A DNA stretch of 58,422 nucleotides from Clostridiales bacterium DTU069 (GTDB taxonomy: Bacteria; Bacillota; Clostridia; DSM-8532). A model generated the notes under the pieces. It was not told the origin of the DNA. It did not search any database and worked only from the letters and a program-made list of their open reading frames with translations. Shown in pieces: positions 1 through 6,747 of this stretch. A program made the translations under genes and the position numbers. The stretch covers positions 1 to 58,422 of the forward strand of contig LFRV01000079.1 of the NCBI GenBank assembly GCA_001512485.1, given 5' to 3'. Every line of letters starts with the position of its first letter. Within the stretch, counting starts at the first letter, position 1.

Positions 1-73
1 TATTGTACAATGAATCTTTATAATTTATGCAGTGTCTGAACGGTTAAAGGACGGAATGTTTTGCAAATCTTTG

Positions 74-103
74 TTGACGCGCCGCCGGCATAGATTATAT
101 AAT
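74..103 (+). promoter_or_regulatory. Candidate sigma-A promoter of secDF
   Basis: A -35 box TTGACG (74-79) and a perfect -10 box TATAAT (98-103) are separated by 18 bp. They lie about 40 bp upstream of the secD start, so the predicted leader is short. No other gene lies between this site and secD. Confidence 0.7.
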
Positions 104-141
104 AACATGAGCGGCACGGCAAAAGATAGGAGGAGAACTTA

Positions 142-1422
142 ATGATGAAAAACAGTATTTTGAAGCTGTTTGTGGTCATAGCCATTATTCTCGCGTGTGC
201 GTTTTTTGCTTTCAATGAAGTTAAAAATGACAAAATCCGTACCGGAATCGATATCCGCGGCGGTGTAAGCGCCATATTTGAACCGGATATTGAAAAAGGT
301 TCTCTTGCGGGCGATGAATTAGGAAAAGGATTGGCTTCTGCAAAAACCATTCTTGAAAAAAGGCTTGACAGCAAGGGGATTTTTGACAGGAGCATAAATA
401 TAGACTCGATAAACGGACGTATTACGGTTGAAATACCATGGGCTGCCGGAGAAACCGATTTTAACCCGCAAAAAACGATTAACGAGCTTGGAAGGACCGC
501 ACTGCTTACATTCCAGGAAGTAGATAATGACAAGGTGGATGAAGACGGGAATTTCCTTCCGACTGGAAGAATAGTGCTTCAGGGCACGCAGGTCAAGGAC
601 GCAAACCCGGCGCGTCATCCCGAAACCGGCGAATGGATTGTAGTTTTGGATCTCGATCCTTCGGGAACCGAGTCTTTTGCCGAAGCTACGGGACGTTTGA
701 AAGGGGAAAGGATAGCGATATTTATGGACGACCAGTTCATCTCCGCTCCGCTTGTAAAAGACCGGATTGATGGCGGTTCGGCGATTATTACGGGTCAGGC
801 CGATGCGGTGGAAGCGGGAAATCTGGCCGCGACAATCCGTTCAGGCTCGCTTCCTTTCAGGCTTATTGCCTCGAAGGTGGATTCAATAAGCCCGCAGCTC
901 GGAACGGGCGCGATGGATGTGGCTGTTACGGCGGGAATAACGGGTTTTATTCTTGTTTGTTTGTTCATGCTTGTATATTACAGGCTTCCCGGGCTTATAG
1001 CGAATATTGTACTGTTTGAGCTCGTTGTGCTCACGCTTTTGGTTATAGCATGGACGGGCATATCAATAACCCTTCCCGGTATAGGCGGCATAATACTTGC
1101 TATCGGTATGGGCGTTGACGCGAATGTTATTATATTCGAGAGAATTAAGGAAGAACTGAAAGACGGCAAGACATTGAGAGCCTCCGTCGACCAGGGCTTT
1201 GATAGGGCGTTTGCCGCAGTCCTCGATTCCAACGTTACAACGCTGATAACTGCGGCGGTGCTTTATATCATGGGTTCCGGACCTATCAAAGGTTTTGCGC
1301 TTACATTGGGGCTAGGCGTAATCATAAGCTTTTTAACGGCCGTAACGGCTACGAAGATAATGCTCAAGGCTGTAACCGGAGTTGAATTCGCAAAGAACAA
1401 ATGGCTTTATGGAGTGAAATAG
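142..1422 (+). CDS. secD: Protein translocase subunit SecD
   Basis: SecD is a polytopic membrane protein that, with SecF, uses the proton-motive force to help SecYEG/SecA complete protein export. The 426-residue product is at the short, Gram-positive end of the family. It has an N-terminal membrane segment (about residues 8-25), then the extracytoplasmic P1 region with the family motif RTGIDIRGG near residue 36, and a C-terminal block of about five membrane segments including GMGVDANVIIFERIKEE, the conserved part of the RND superfamily domain. The first of two consecutive ATG codons follows GGAGGAG by 7 bases. secF begins 15 bases after the stop, so the two are co-transcribed. Identification rests on motifs and on the neighbour; both agree. 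Confidence 0.97.
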   Translation: MMKNSILKLFVVIAIILACAFFAFNEVKNDKIRTGIDIRGGVSAIFEPDIEKGSLAGDELGKGLASAKTILEKRLDSKGIFDRSINIDSINGRITVEIPWAAGETDFNPQKTINELGRTALLTFQEVDNDKVDEDGNFLPTGRIVLQGTQVKDANPARHPETGEWIVVLDLDPSGTESFAEATGRLKGERIAIFMDDQFISAPLVKDRIDGGSAIITGQADAVEAGNLAATIRSGSLPFRLIASKVDSISPQLGTGAMDVAVTAGITGFILVCLFMLVYYRLPGLIANIVLFELVVLTLLVIAWTGISITLPGIGGIILAIGMGVDANVIIFERIKEELKDGKTLRASVDQGFDRAFAAVLDSNVTTLITAAVLYIMGSGPIKGFALTLGLGVIISFLTAVTATKIMLKAVTGVEFAKNKWLYGVK

Positions 1423-1437
1423 CGGGAGGTAAACGGA

Positions 1438-2382
1438 ATGCGCAAATTTGAAATAGTGAAGAATAAAAATAAATTTTTCTTGCTGTCGGCGGTTATTATC
1501 GCTTTGGGAATTGTTTTTTATTTTATAAACGGTCTTGAGCTTGATGTGGAATACAGGGGAGGAACAAGAATTCTTATTGAAACAAACAGCGAAATCGATG
1601 CGAACGAAGCGGATACCGTTGTTGAGAAAGCACTCGGCAAATCGGTTACGACACAGAGCCTGAAAACCTATAATCCCGAAGCTGAAGACGATACAATATA
1701 CATGTTAAGGTTTGATATTGCAAGCGATGAGACTCTGACCGACGAAGAGCGTAGCTTGGTTTATGATATCGTCGCGCAGAATTTTGATGTTAAAGAGAAC
1801 GGGAATCATGACATGCTGAGCGTAAGCCCGACTATAGGGCGCGAAACCCTCATGAACGGGTTGAAAGCCTGTTTTATAGCTTCCATTCTTATAATTATAT
1901 ACGTAACATGGAGATTCAGCGCGCTTTCAGGATTCTCTGCGGCTATAACCGCACTTGTTGCGCTTCTTCACGACGTAGCGGTTACGTTTTCAATGTATAC
2001 CATTTTCAGGCTGCCTGTCAGCGAAGTGTTCATAACCGCTGTTCTGACAATCCTCGGATATTCGCTGAACAACACGATCGTTGTTTACGACAGGGTACGC
2101 GAAAACAGCAAGGTTATGAGAAAGCAGGCGCTTGACGAAATTGTCGATGCAAGCATCAACCAGTCCTTCGCCCGCACGATAAACACTACGATAACAACGC
2201 TTATTACCATAGTCTGTCTGTATATATTCGCCGCTGTTAATAATATATCGTCGCTGATGGATTTCAGTCTTCCTTTGATAGTCGGGTTCGTAGCCGGCAC
2301 ATATTCGTCGCTTTTCATATCAAGCCCGTTATGGCTGATGTGGAGGAAATCGGCGATGAGGAAGTCATTAAAAAGCGCGTGA
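1438..2382 (+). CDS. secF: Protein translocase subunit SecF
   Basis: SecF is the partner of SecD in the SecDF export accessory complex. The 314-residue product has the expected layout: an N-terminal membrane helix (about 14-30), an extracytoplasmic part starting with the family motif LDVEYRGGTRI, and five C-terminal membrane segments with the SecF signature GYSLNNTIVVYDRVREN. It starts at ATG behind GGGAGG. It follows secD by 15 bases in one operon. No T-tailed hairpin in the plus direction follows the gene; the nearby hairpin at 2436-2458 has its T-run on the other strand. Confidence 0.97.
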   Translation: MRKFEIVKNKNKFFLLSAVIIALGIVFYFINGLELDVEYRGGTRILIETNSEIDANEADTVVEKALGKSVTTQSLKTYNPEAEDDTIYMLRFDIASDETLTDEERSLVYDIVAQNFDVKENGNHDMLSVSPTIGRETLMNGLKACFIASILIIIYVTWRFSALSGFSAAITALVALLHDVAVTFSMYTIFRLPVSEVFITAVLTILGYSLNNTIVVYDRVRENSKVMRKQALDEIVDASINQSFARTINTTITTLITIVCLYIFAAVNNISSLMDFSLPLIVGFVAGTYSSLFISSPLWLMWRKSAMRKSLKSA

Positions 2383-2418
2383 CTAAATCTTGCGCATTAT
2401 TGAAACAGACCTGCCGTG

Positions 2419-2458
2419 TATAAAAAAGAAAAAACAGCCCGGCTGCGATTGCCGGGCT
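2419..2458 (-). terminator. Intrinsic terminator reading leftwards
   Basis: The 8-bp stem AGCCCGGC/GCCGGGCT (2436-2443 and 2451-2458) with a 7-base loop is followed, on the minus strand, by a T-rich tract (2419-2435). It lies about 150 bases past the stop of the minus-strand gene at 2608-2862. The plus strand has A residues after the stem, so it would not act efficiently on secDF unless it stops transcription by the hairpin alone. Confidence 0.7.
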
Positions 2459-2607
2459 AAAAACTAAAAGACAGGTTTGTTATCTTGTATATAACAAAAC
2501 AGTCATTATGGAGAATAGAACAGTTTTGAGGCGGCTGTAAAACCGGCTCATTATTCCGGACGAACGAAAAATCCGCTGTATGGAATTGAACGAAAAAACG
2601 AGCTTTT

Positions 2608-2862
2608 CTATTGGAATAAAAAATCCAATATCAATGCGCCTACGGTAAGCAGCGCCCATAAATAAAATCCATATGTGAAAAGCGATTGTATAATAATCGG
2701 AATTTGACTGTTAAGGCCGGGATGCAGCATATCAATAACAGCCAGTACGGCGGATGCCGACGTTAATGCAAACAGGCACCATATACCATATTTAAGCATG
2801 GTCTTAGGTGTTTTATTCAATTGGCTGAACTTTTTACAAATGGTTTGAAAATGCTGCACCAT
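2608..2862 (-). CDS. Small membrane protein of unknown function
   Basis: I do not recognise this 84-residue protein. It has a short basic amphipathic N-terminus (MVQHFQTICKKFSQLNK) and two strongly hydrophobic stretches (about residues 24-44 and 55-80), with the motif PKTMLKYGIW just before the first. The reading frame is open further upstream, but the ATG at 2862 is preceded by GAAAGGAG with a 4-5 base spacing, which fixes the start. It is a single gene on the minus strand between secDF and the pyr operon, with its own candidate promoter (2904-2932) and terminator (2419-2458), which supports it being real. It could be a small integral membrane protein; no function is inferred. Confidence 0.6.
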   Translation of the reverse strand: MVQHFQTICKKFSQLNKTPKTMLKYGIWCLFALTSASAVLAVIDMLHPGLNSQIPIIIQSLFTYGFYLWALLTVGALILDFLFQ

Positions 2863-2903
2863 ATTTCTCCTTTCGTCAAAATAAATCGCTTCATATGAAT
2901 TTA

Positions 2904-2932
2904 TGTATAGGTTAACATAATTCACAAGGCAA
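2904..2932 (-). promoter_or_regulatory. Candidate promoter of the small membrane protein gene
   Basis: Read on the minus strand: TTGCCT (2932-2927), 17 bp, TATACA (2909-2904). The start codon is about 40 bases further. The -35 box falls inside the right-hand end of a 30-bp sequence that is repeated at 2992-3021. Each box matches consensus in only four of six positions. Confidence 0.45.
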
Positions 2933-3021
2933 TTCAACATATAATTGTTTCCAAACCTTTCGGCGGCTCTTGCTACTATAACAATAACACCGGCAATTCA
3001 ACATATAATTGTTTCCAAACC
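2928..3021. repeat. Two 30-bp direct repeats with a 34-bp spacer
   Basis: The same 30 bases, starting GGCAATTCAACA and ending GTTTCCAAACC, occur at 2928-2957 and 2992-3021 without mismatch. The intervening 34 bases are unrelated. The dimensions match a CRISPR repeat-spacer-repeat, but with only two copies, no cas genes and an overlap with the promoter of the gene at 2608-2862, a local duplication is at least as likely. Confidence 0.75.
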
Positions 3022-3057
3022 CGGTAAATCAGCAGGGATAGGCCTTGTAGTCCATTT

Positions 3058-3100
3058 GTGCTTTGTCGCCAAAGAAACGAAACACCCGAAGCAGGACCCG
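3058..3100 (-). repeat. Dispersed repeat B, copy on the minus strand
   Basis: Read on the minus strand this 43-bp stretch (core CGGGTCCTG and GGTGTTTCGTTT, ending GACAAAGCAC) matches 44191-44236 almost base for base, and more loosely 44405-44450 and 51737-51771. It lies in the non-coding interval before the pyr operon. No coding function is apparent; short ORFs across it are not supported by ribosome binding sites. Confidence 0.75.
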
Positions 3101-3212
3101 AGGGAATAATAAAATTAACTTTTGAATTTATGAACAATAGTACTTTAAAATATTGTGCAATCTGAACAGTAATACACGAATTCAAAGAATAAAAAAAATG
3201 AAAAAAAGCATA

Positions 3213-3241
3213 TAGACAATAAAACTCTTTTATGTTACTAT
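3213..3241 (+). promoter_or_regulatory. Candidate upstream pyr promoter P1
   Basis: TAGACA (3213-3218), 17 bp, TACTAT (3236-3241). Transcription from here would begin near 3248 and produce a leader of about 295 bases before pyrB, containing a translatable small ORF and an intrinsic terminator. Confidence 0.6.
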
Positions 3242-3272
3242 ATCAAAGATATATGGAAATGGGGGAATAAAA

Positions 3273-3431
3273 TTGCACGGTTTCGGTGGAATTGCCGTAC
3301 TGAAATTAAAAAAAGGAAGAACCGGGATATCCGGTCCTCGTATTTCCATTTTTCCCAATCAGAAATATAACAGGATATTTGTTTTTAAGGATAGTAAGAC
3401 TTTCGGTCTTACTATTTTTATTATGCGTTGA
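3273..3431 (+). CDS. Candidate pyr leader peptide (52 aa)
   Basis: A TTG codon at 3273 lies 6 bases after GGGGGA (3261-3266) and opens a 52-codon frame ending with TGA at 3429. The product begins MHGFGGIAVLKLKKGR and is rich in basic and hydrophobic residues; I know no homologue. The frame runs completely through the terminator hairpin at 3391-3420 and stops 9 bases beyond its T-run. Upstream of the hairpin are a small GC stem (ACCGG/CCGGT, 3321-3335) followed by a T-rich stretch (3341-3353) and another T-run (3381-3386). This layout is that of the enterobacterial pyrBI leader, where a ribosome close behind a polymerase paused for lack of UTP prevents the terminator from folding. Whether this ORF is translated is inference; it could also be a chance frame. 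Confidence 0.5.
   Translation: MHGFGGIAVLKLKKGRTGISGPRISIFPNQKYNRIFVFKDSKTFGLTIFIMR
3391..3420 (+). terminator. Intrinsic terminator/attenuator in the pyr leader
   Basis: A perfect 10-bp stem ATAGTAAGAC/GTCTTACTAT (3391-3400, 3406-3415) with a TTTCG loop is followed by TTTTTATTAT. There is no complete gene upstream in the same direction that it could terminate, except the small leader ORF which overlaps it, so it most likely acts as an attenuator of the pyr operon. Confidence 0.8.
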
Positions 3432-3436
3432 ATTAA

Positions 3437-3467
3437 TAAGGCCGGTACCGACCTTACATGGTATAAT
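3437..3467 (+). promoter_or_regulatory. Candidate internal pyr promoter P2 with overlapping palindrome
   Basis: An extended -10 element TGGTATAAT (3459-3467) lacks a good -35 box. Where the -35 region would be lies the near-perfect palindrome AAGGCCGGTACCGACCTT (3438-3455; one mismatched pair), which extends by one more pair to 3437-3456. A promoter downstream of the attenuator with an operator-like palindrome in its -35 region would give pyrB a second, differently controlled start. This is inferred from sequence only. Confidence 0.4.
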
Positions 3468-3542
3468 GACGCTCCGGTGTCTTAACCCGGACGGGATTAA
3501 ATGCAAGGCTTTATCGGATGTTATAAAAGGGCGGGATTTAAT

Positions 3543-4463
3543 ATGAAACTTAAAGACAAGGACGTGTTGGGCATAAAGGAGTTAACGGCGGCGGAAATTG
3601 AATTGATTCTGGACATCGCCGCCGACATGAAGAAAATAGTGCTAAGCCCGAGTAAAAAGGCGCATTACCTTCGCGGGAAATCCGTTATAATGCTTTTTTA
3701 TGAAAACAGCACGCGTACAAGGGTATCGTTCGAACTTGCGGGCAAGTATATGGGCGCCGATACGGTTAACGTAACGGCGGCAGGAAGCAGCGTCCAAAAA
3801 GGGGAATCGCTTTTGGATACGGGCAGGACACTGGACGCGATGGGAACCGATATAATCGTTATCCGCCACTCCATGTCGGGTGCTCCGCACTTTTTGGCAA
3901 AGCACGTCAGGGCCTCGGTAATAAATGCCGGTGACGGAATGAATGAGCATCCTACGCAGGCCCTTCTCGACATGTTTACAATACGTGAACGGTTTGGAGG
4001 GTTTAAAGGCCTTAAAGTCGCGATAATCGGTGATATATACCACAGCAGGGTCGCACGGAGCAATATAATCGGCCTGCGCAAAATGGGAGCCGAACCGGTT
4101 GTCTACGGACCGGCGACATTGATGCCCGTCGATATTGAAAAAATGGGCGCTTCGGTTGCTCCCACGCTGAAAGATGCGCTTACCGGCGCGGATGTTGTTA
4201 TGGGATTGAGGGTACAGCTTGAGCGGCAGAAAAAGGCACTGTTTCCGTCACAAGCGGAATACGCGAAATACTTCGGAATTAATTCCGAAAACATCGCGTT
4301 TGCCGGCAAAAACGCTTTAGTGATGCATCCGGGACCTGTCAACAGGGGTGTTGAATTGACGTCCGAAGTTACAGACTGTGAAAATTCAGCAATTAACGAA
4401 CAGGTAACAAACGGGGTTGCCGTACGGATGGCTCTTCTTTATATGCTTGTCGGGAGGGAATAG
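3543..4463 (+). CDS. pyrB: Aspartate carbamoyltransferase catalytic chain
   Basis: PyrB condenses carbamoyl phosphate with aspartate to N-carbamoyl-aspartate, the first committed step of pyrimidine synthesis, in the cytosol. From the ATG at 3543 the protein is 306 residues, the usual family length; the frame is open to ATG 3501, but that adds 14 residues the family lacks. The carbamoyl-phosphate loop STRTR is at 56-60 and the HPTQALLD motif follows near 130; the late motif HPGPVNRG is also present. No regulatory chain gene pyrI is adjacent; pyrC follows after one base (TAG, then A, then ATG). The leader carries an attenuator and a candidate leader peptide. Confidence 0.96.
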   Translation: MKLKDKDVLGIKELTAAEIELILDIAADMKKIVLSPSKKAHYLRGKSVIMLFYENSTRTRVSFELAGKYMGADTVNVTAAGSSVQKGESLLDTGRTLDAMGTDIIVIRHSMSGAPHFLAKHVRASVINAGDGMNEHPTQALLDMFTIRERFGGFKGLKVAIIGDIYHSRVARSNIIGLRKMGAEPVVYGPATLMPVDIEKMGASVAPTLKDALTGADVVMGLRVQLERQKKALFPSQAEYAKYFGINSENIAFAGKNALVMHPGPVNRGVELTSEVTDCENSAINEQVTNGVAVRMALLYMLVGRE

Positions 4464-4464
4464 A

Positions 4465-5748
4465 ATGAGAATTCTTATAAAAAACGGTATTGTTGTAAAT
4501 AAAATTGAATGCGGAACAATGAATATTCTTGTTGAAGACGGAGTAATAACCCGTATCGAACAGGATTTGTCAGCGCATGCCGATGAAGTGATTGACGCGG
4601 CCGGATGCTATGTGCTGCCGGGTCTCGTTGATGCCCACTGTCATTTGCGCGATCCGGGCTTTGAATATAAGGAGGACATTGTATCCGGAACAAGAAGCGC
4701 GGCTATCGGCGGATTTACGTCAGTCGCGTGCATGGCGAACACAAACCCCGTTGCCGACAACAAGGCGGTTATCGGATATATAACGGATAAGGCGCGCAGG
4801 GAAGGGGCAGTGCGCGTTTTTCCCATTGGTGCGATGACAAAAGGGCTTAAGGGTGAAGAACTGGCTGAAATAGGGGAAATGAAGCAGGCAGGCATCGTCG
4901 GCGTGTCGGATGACGGCCGCTCGGTGGAAAACTCAGCGGTAATGAAAAAAGTCATGCAGTACGCAAACATGTTCGGTGTATCAGTCATCTGCCATTCGGA
5001 AGATTCAAGGCTCGCGGAAGACGGCTCGATGAATGAAGGAGCACTTTCCACAATAATGGGTCTGAGAGGAATACCGGAAGCATGTGAAGAGATTATGATA
5101 GCAAGGGATCTTATTCTTTCCGAATATCTTAATATCCCCGTTCACATCTGCCACGTATCAACGGCTCTCGGCGTAGAACTGATAAGAAACGCTAAACAAA
5201 GAGGCGTGAAAGTAACGGCTGAAACATGTCCCCACTATTTCACGCTCACCGAAAAAGCCTGTGAAGGATTTAACACCCTCGCTAAGGTAAACCCGCCGCT
5301 TAGGACCGAAAAAGATGTCGAAGCGATAATAAACGGCCTTTGCGACGGCACCATTGATATAATTGCGACCGATCACGCCCCTCATCATGAAGATGAAAAG
5401 AACGTAGAATTCGATAAAGCGGCTTTCGGAATTGTCGGGTTTGAGACCGCGTTGCCGCTGGCATATACGGCGCTTGTAAAAACAGGGCGTCTCGATATTC
5501 GGCAATTGGCTGAAAAGATGTCGATAAACCCTTCGGCAATGCTGAAAATTGACAAAGGGGAACTGAAAGAAGGAAAAACGGCCGATATCACTGTTTTTAA
5601 CCCTGAAGAAAAATATACGATCGACACAACAAAGTTCGTTTCAAAAAGCAAAAATTCGCCTTTCCACGGTTATCCCGCATACGGAAGGGTAACGGCGACA
5701 ATTGTCGAAGGCAGGATAGTCGTTAAGGACGGGAAACTTAATATATGA
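4465..5748 (+). CDS. pyrC: Dihydroorotase
   Basis: PyrC cyclises N-carbamoyl-aspartate to dihydroorotate, the third pyrimidine step. The 427-residue length fits the class I (Gram-positive) enzyme. Metal-binding HCH is at residues 58-60 within VDAHCHLRDPG, and further metal/catalytic motifs CHVS and ATDHAPHH are seen. The ATG at 4465 is preceded by GGGAGGG, which lies inside the end of pyrB; the frame is open upstream but overlapping pyrB by 48 bases has no ribosome binding site in its favour. Translation is probably coupled to pyrB. Confidence 0.96.
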   Translation: MRILIKNGIVVNKIECGTMNILVEDGVITRIEQDLSAHADEVIDAAGCYVLPGLVDAHCHLRDPGFEYKEDIVSGTRSAAIGGFTSVACMANTNPVADNKAVIGYITDKARREGAVRVFPIGAMTKGLKGEELAEIGEMKQAGIVGVSDDGRSVENSAVMKKVMQYANMFGVSVICHSEDSRLAEDGSMNEGALSTIMGLRGIPEACEEIMIARDLILSEYLNIPVHICHVSTALGVELIRNAKQRGVKVTAETCPHYFTLTEKACEGFNTLAKVNPPLRTEKDVEAIINGLCDGTIDIIATDHAPHHEDEKNVEFDKAAFGIVGFETALPLAYTALVKTGRLDIRQLAEKMSINPSAMLKIDKGELKEGKTADITVFNPEEKYTIDTTKFVSKSKNSPFHGYPAYGRVTATIVEGRIVVKDGKLNI

Positions 5749-5787
5749 CTTGTCATAGATTAAATCATTGAAGGAAGGAAATAAATC

Positions 5788-6720
5788 ATGTTTATTGACA
5801 GGATGCTGGAGAAAATAATAGAAAAGCGCAACCCTTCGGTTATGGGTCTTGACCCGTTGATTGAATATGTGCCGCCGTCGATAAGAGAAAAATATTCGCT
5901 TATTTTCGGCAATACTTTGAAGGCCTGCTCGGAGGCCATCCTCGAATTCAACAAACGCCTTCTCGACGCGGTTTGCGATATTATTCCGGCTGTAAAACCG
6001 CAGTCGGCGTATTATGAGATGTACGGTTCCGAGGGAATCCGGGCGCTCATTGAGACGATACGATATGCGAGGGAAAAGGGTTTTATAGTGATTGTCGACG
6101 CGAAAAGAAACGATATAGGCTCAACATCAGCGGCGTACGCGTCGGCGTATCTGGGGCAAACCGATATTGGCAGCGATGTGCCTCAGCGTGTTTTTGATGC
6201 AGATGCGCTTACTGTAAACGGCTATCTTGGAATAGACGGAATAAAGCCGATGCTTGAATGCTGCGCTAAATACGGGAAAGGTATTTTTGTACTCGTAAAA
6301 ACATCAAACCCTTCATCGGTTCAATTACAGGACATCGTAACGGACGACGGAAGAAAGGTGTACGAGGTAATGGCCGATCTTGTCAGTGATTGGGGAGCGA
6401 ATATAGTGGGAAAATACGGGTATTCTTCGGTAGGTGCGGTTGTAGGGGCTACATGGCCTGACCAGCTTAAAGATTTGCGCAGAAGGATGCCGCATACTTT
6501 TTTCCTTGTTCCGGGGTACGGCGCGCAGGGAGGAAGCGCCGCCGACGTCGCGGCCGCATTTGACCCGAACGGGCTCGGCACTGTGATAAACGCTTCAAGA
6601 AGCCTGATGTGCGCGTATAAGCTAGACAGGTGGAGCAAATTGTTTACGCATGAAGAATTCGCGGACGCGTGCCGTGAAGAGGCGCTGAGGATGAAAAAAG
6701 AACTTGAAAGCATTATATAA
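5788..6720 (+). CDS. pyrF: Orotidine 5'-phosphate decarboxylase, type 2
   Basis: PyrF decarboxylates OMP to UMP, the last step of the pathway. The 310-residue length and the active-site motif DAKRNDIGSTSAAYA (from D104; catalytic D104, K106, D109) are those of the type 2 family, which is longer than the 230-residue type 1 form usual in Bacillus. The phosphate-binding GYGAQGG motif is present near residue 246. It starts at ATG behind GGAAGGAA, 39 bases after pyrC, and is followed by carB after 27 bases. Confidence 0.95.
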   Translation: MFIDRMLEKIIEKRNPSVMGLDPLIEYVPPSIREKYSLIFGNTLKACSEAILEFNKRLLDAVCDIIPAVKPQSAYYEMYGSEGIRALIETIRYAREKGFIVIVDAKRNDIGSTSAAYASAYLGQTDIGSDVPQRVFDADALTVNGYLGIDGIKPMLECCAKYGKGIFVLVKTSNPSSVQLQDIVTDDGRKVYEVMADLVSDWGANIVGKYGYSSVGAVVGATWPDQLKDLRRRMPHTFFLVPGYGAQGGSAADVAAAFDPNGLGTVINASRSLMCAYKLDRWSKLFTHEEFADACREEALRMKKELESII

Positions 6721-6747
6721 CGCGAAATACAGCATTGGAGGATAAAT

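Noticed and set aside
1-12. TATTGTACAATG at the left edge as a MITE end
   Set aside because: Only the central palindromic bases TATTGTACAA match the terminus and the window edge hides the rest; too short to call.
3145-3170. TATTGTGCAAT as another MITE terminus
   Set aside because: Eleven bases of a low-complexity palindrome without the flanking GAAC or ACG of the terminus.
3501-3542. Upstream ATG for pyrB
   Set aside because: It would add 14 residues ([14 protein letters not shown]) not found in the family; ATG 3543 gives the standard start.
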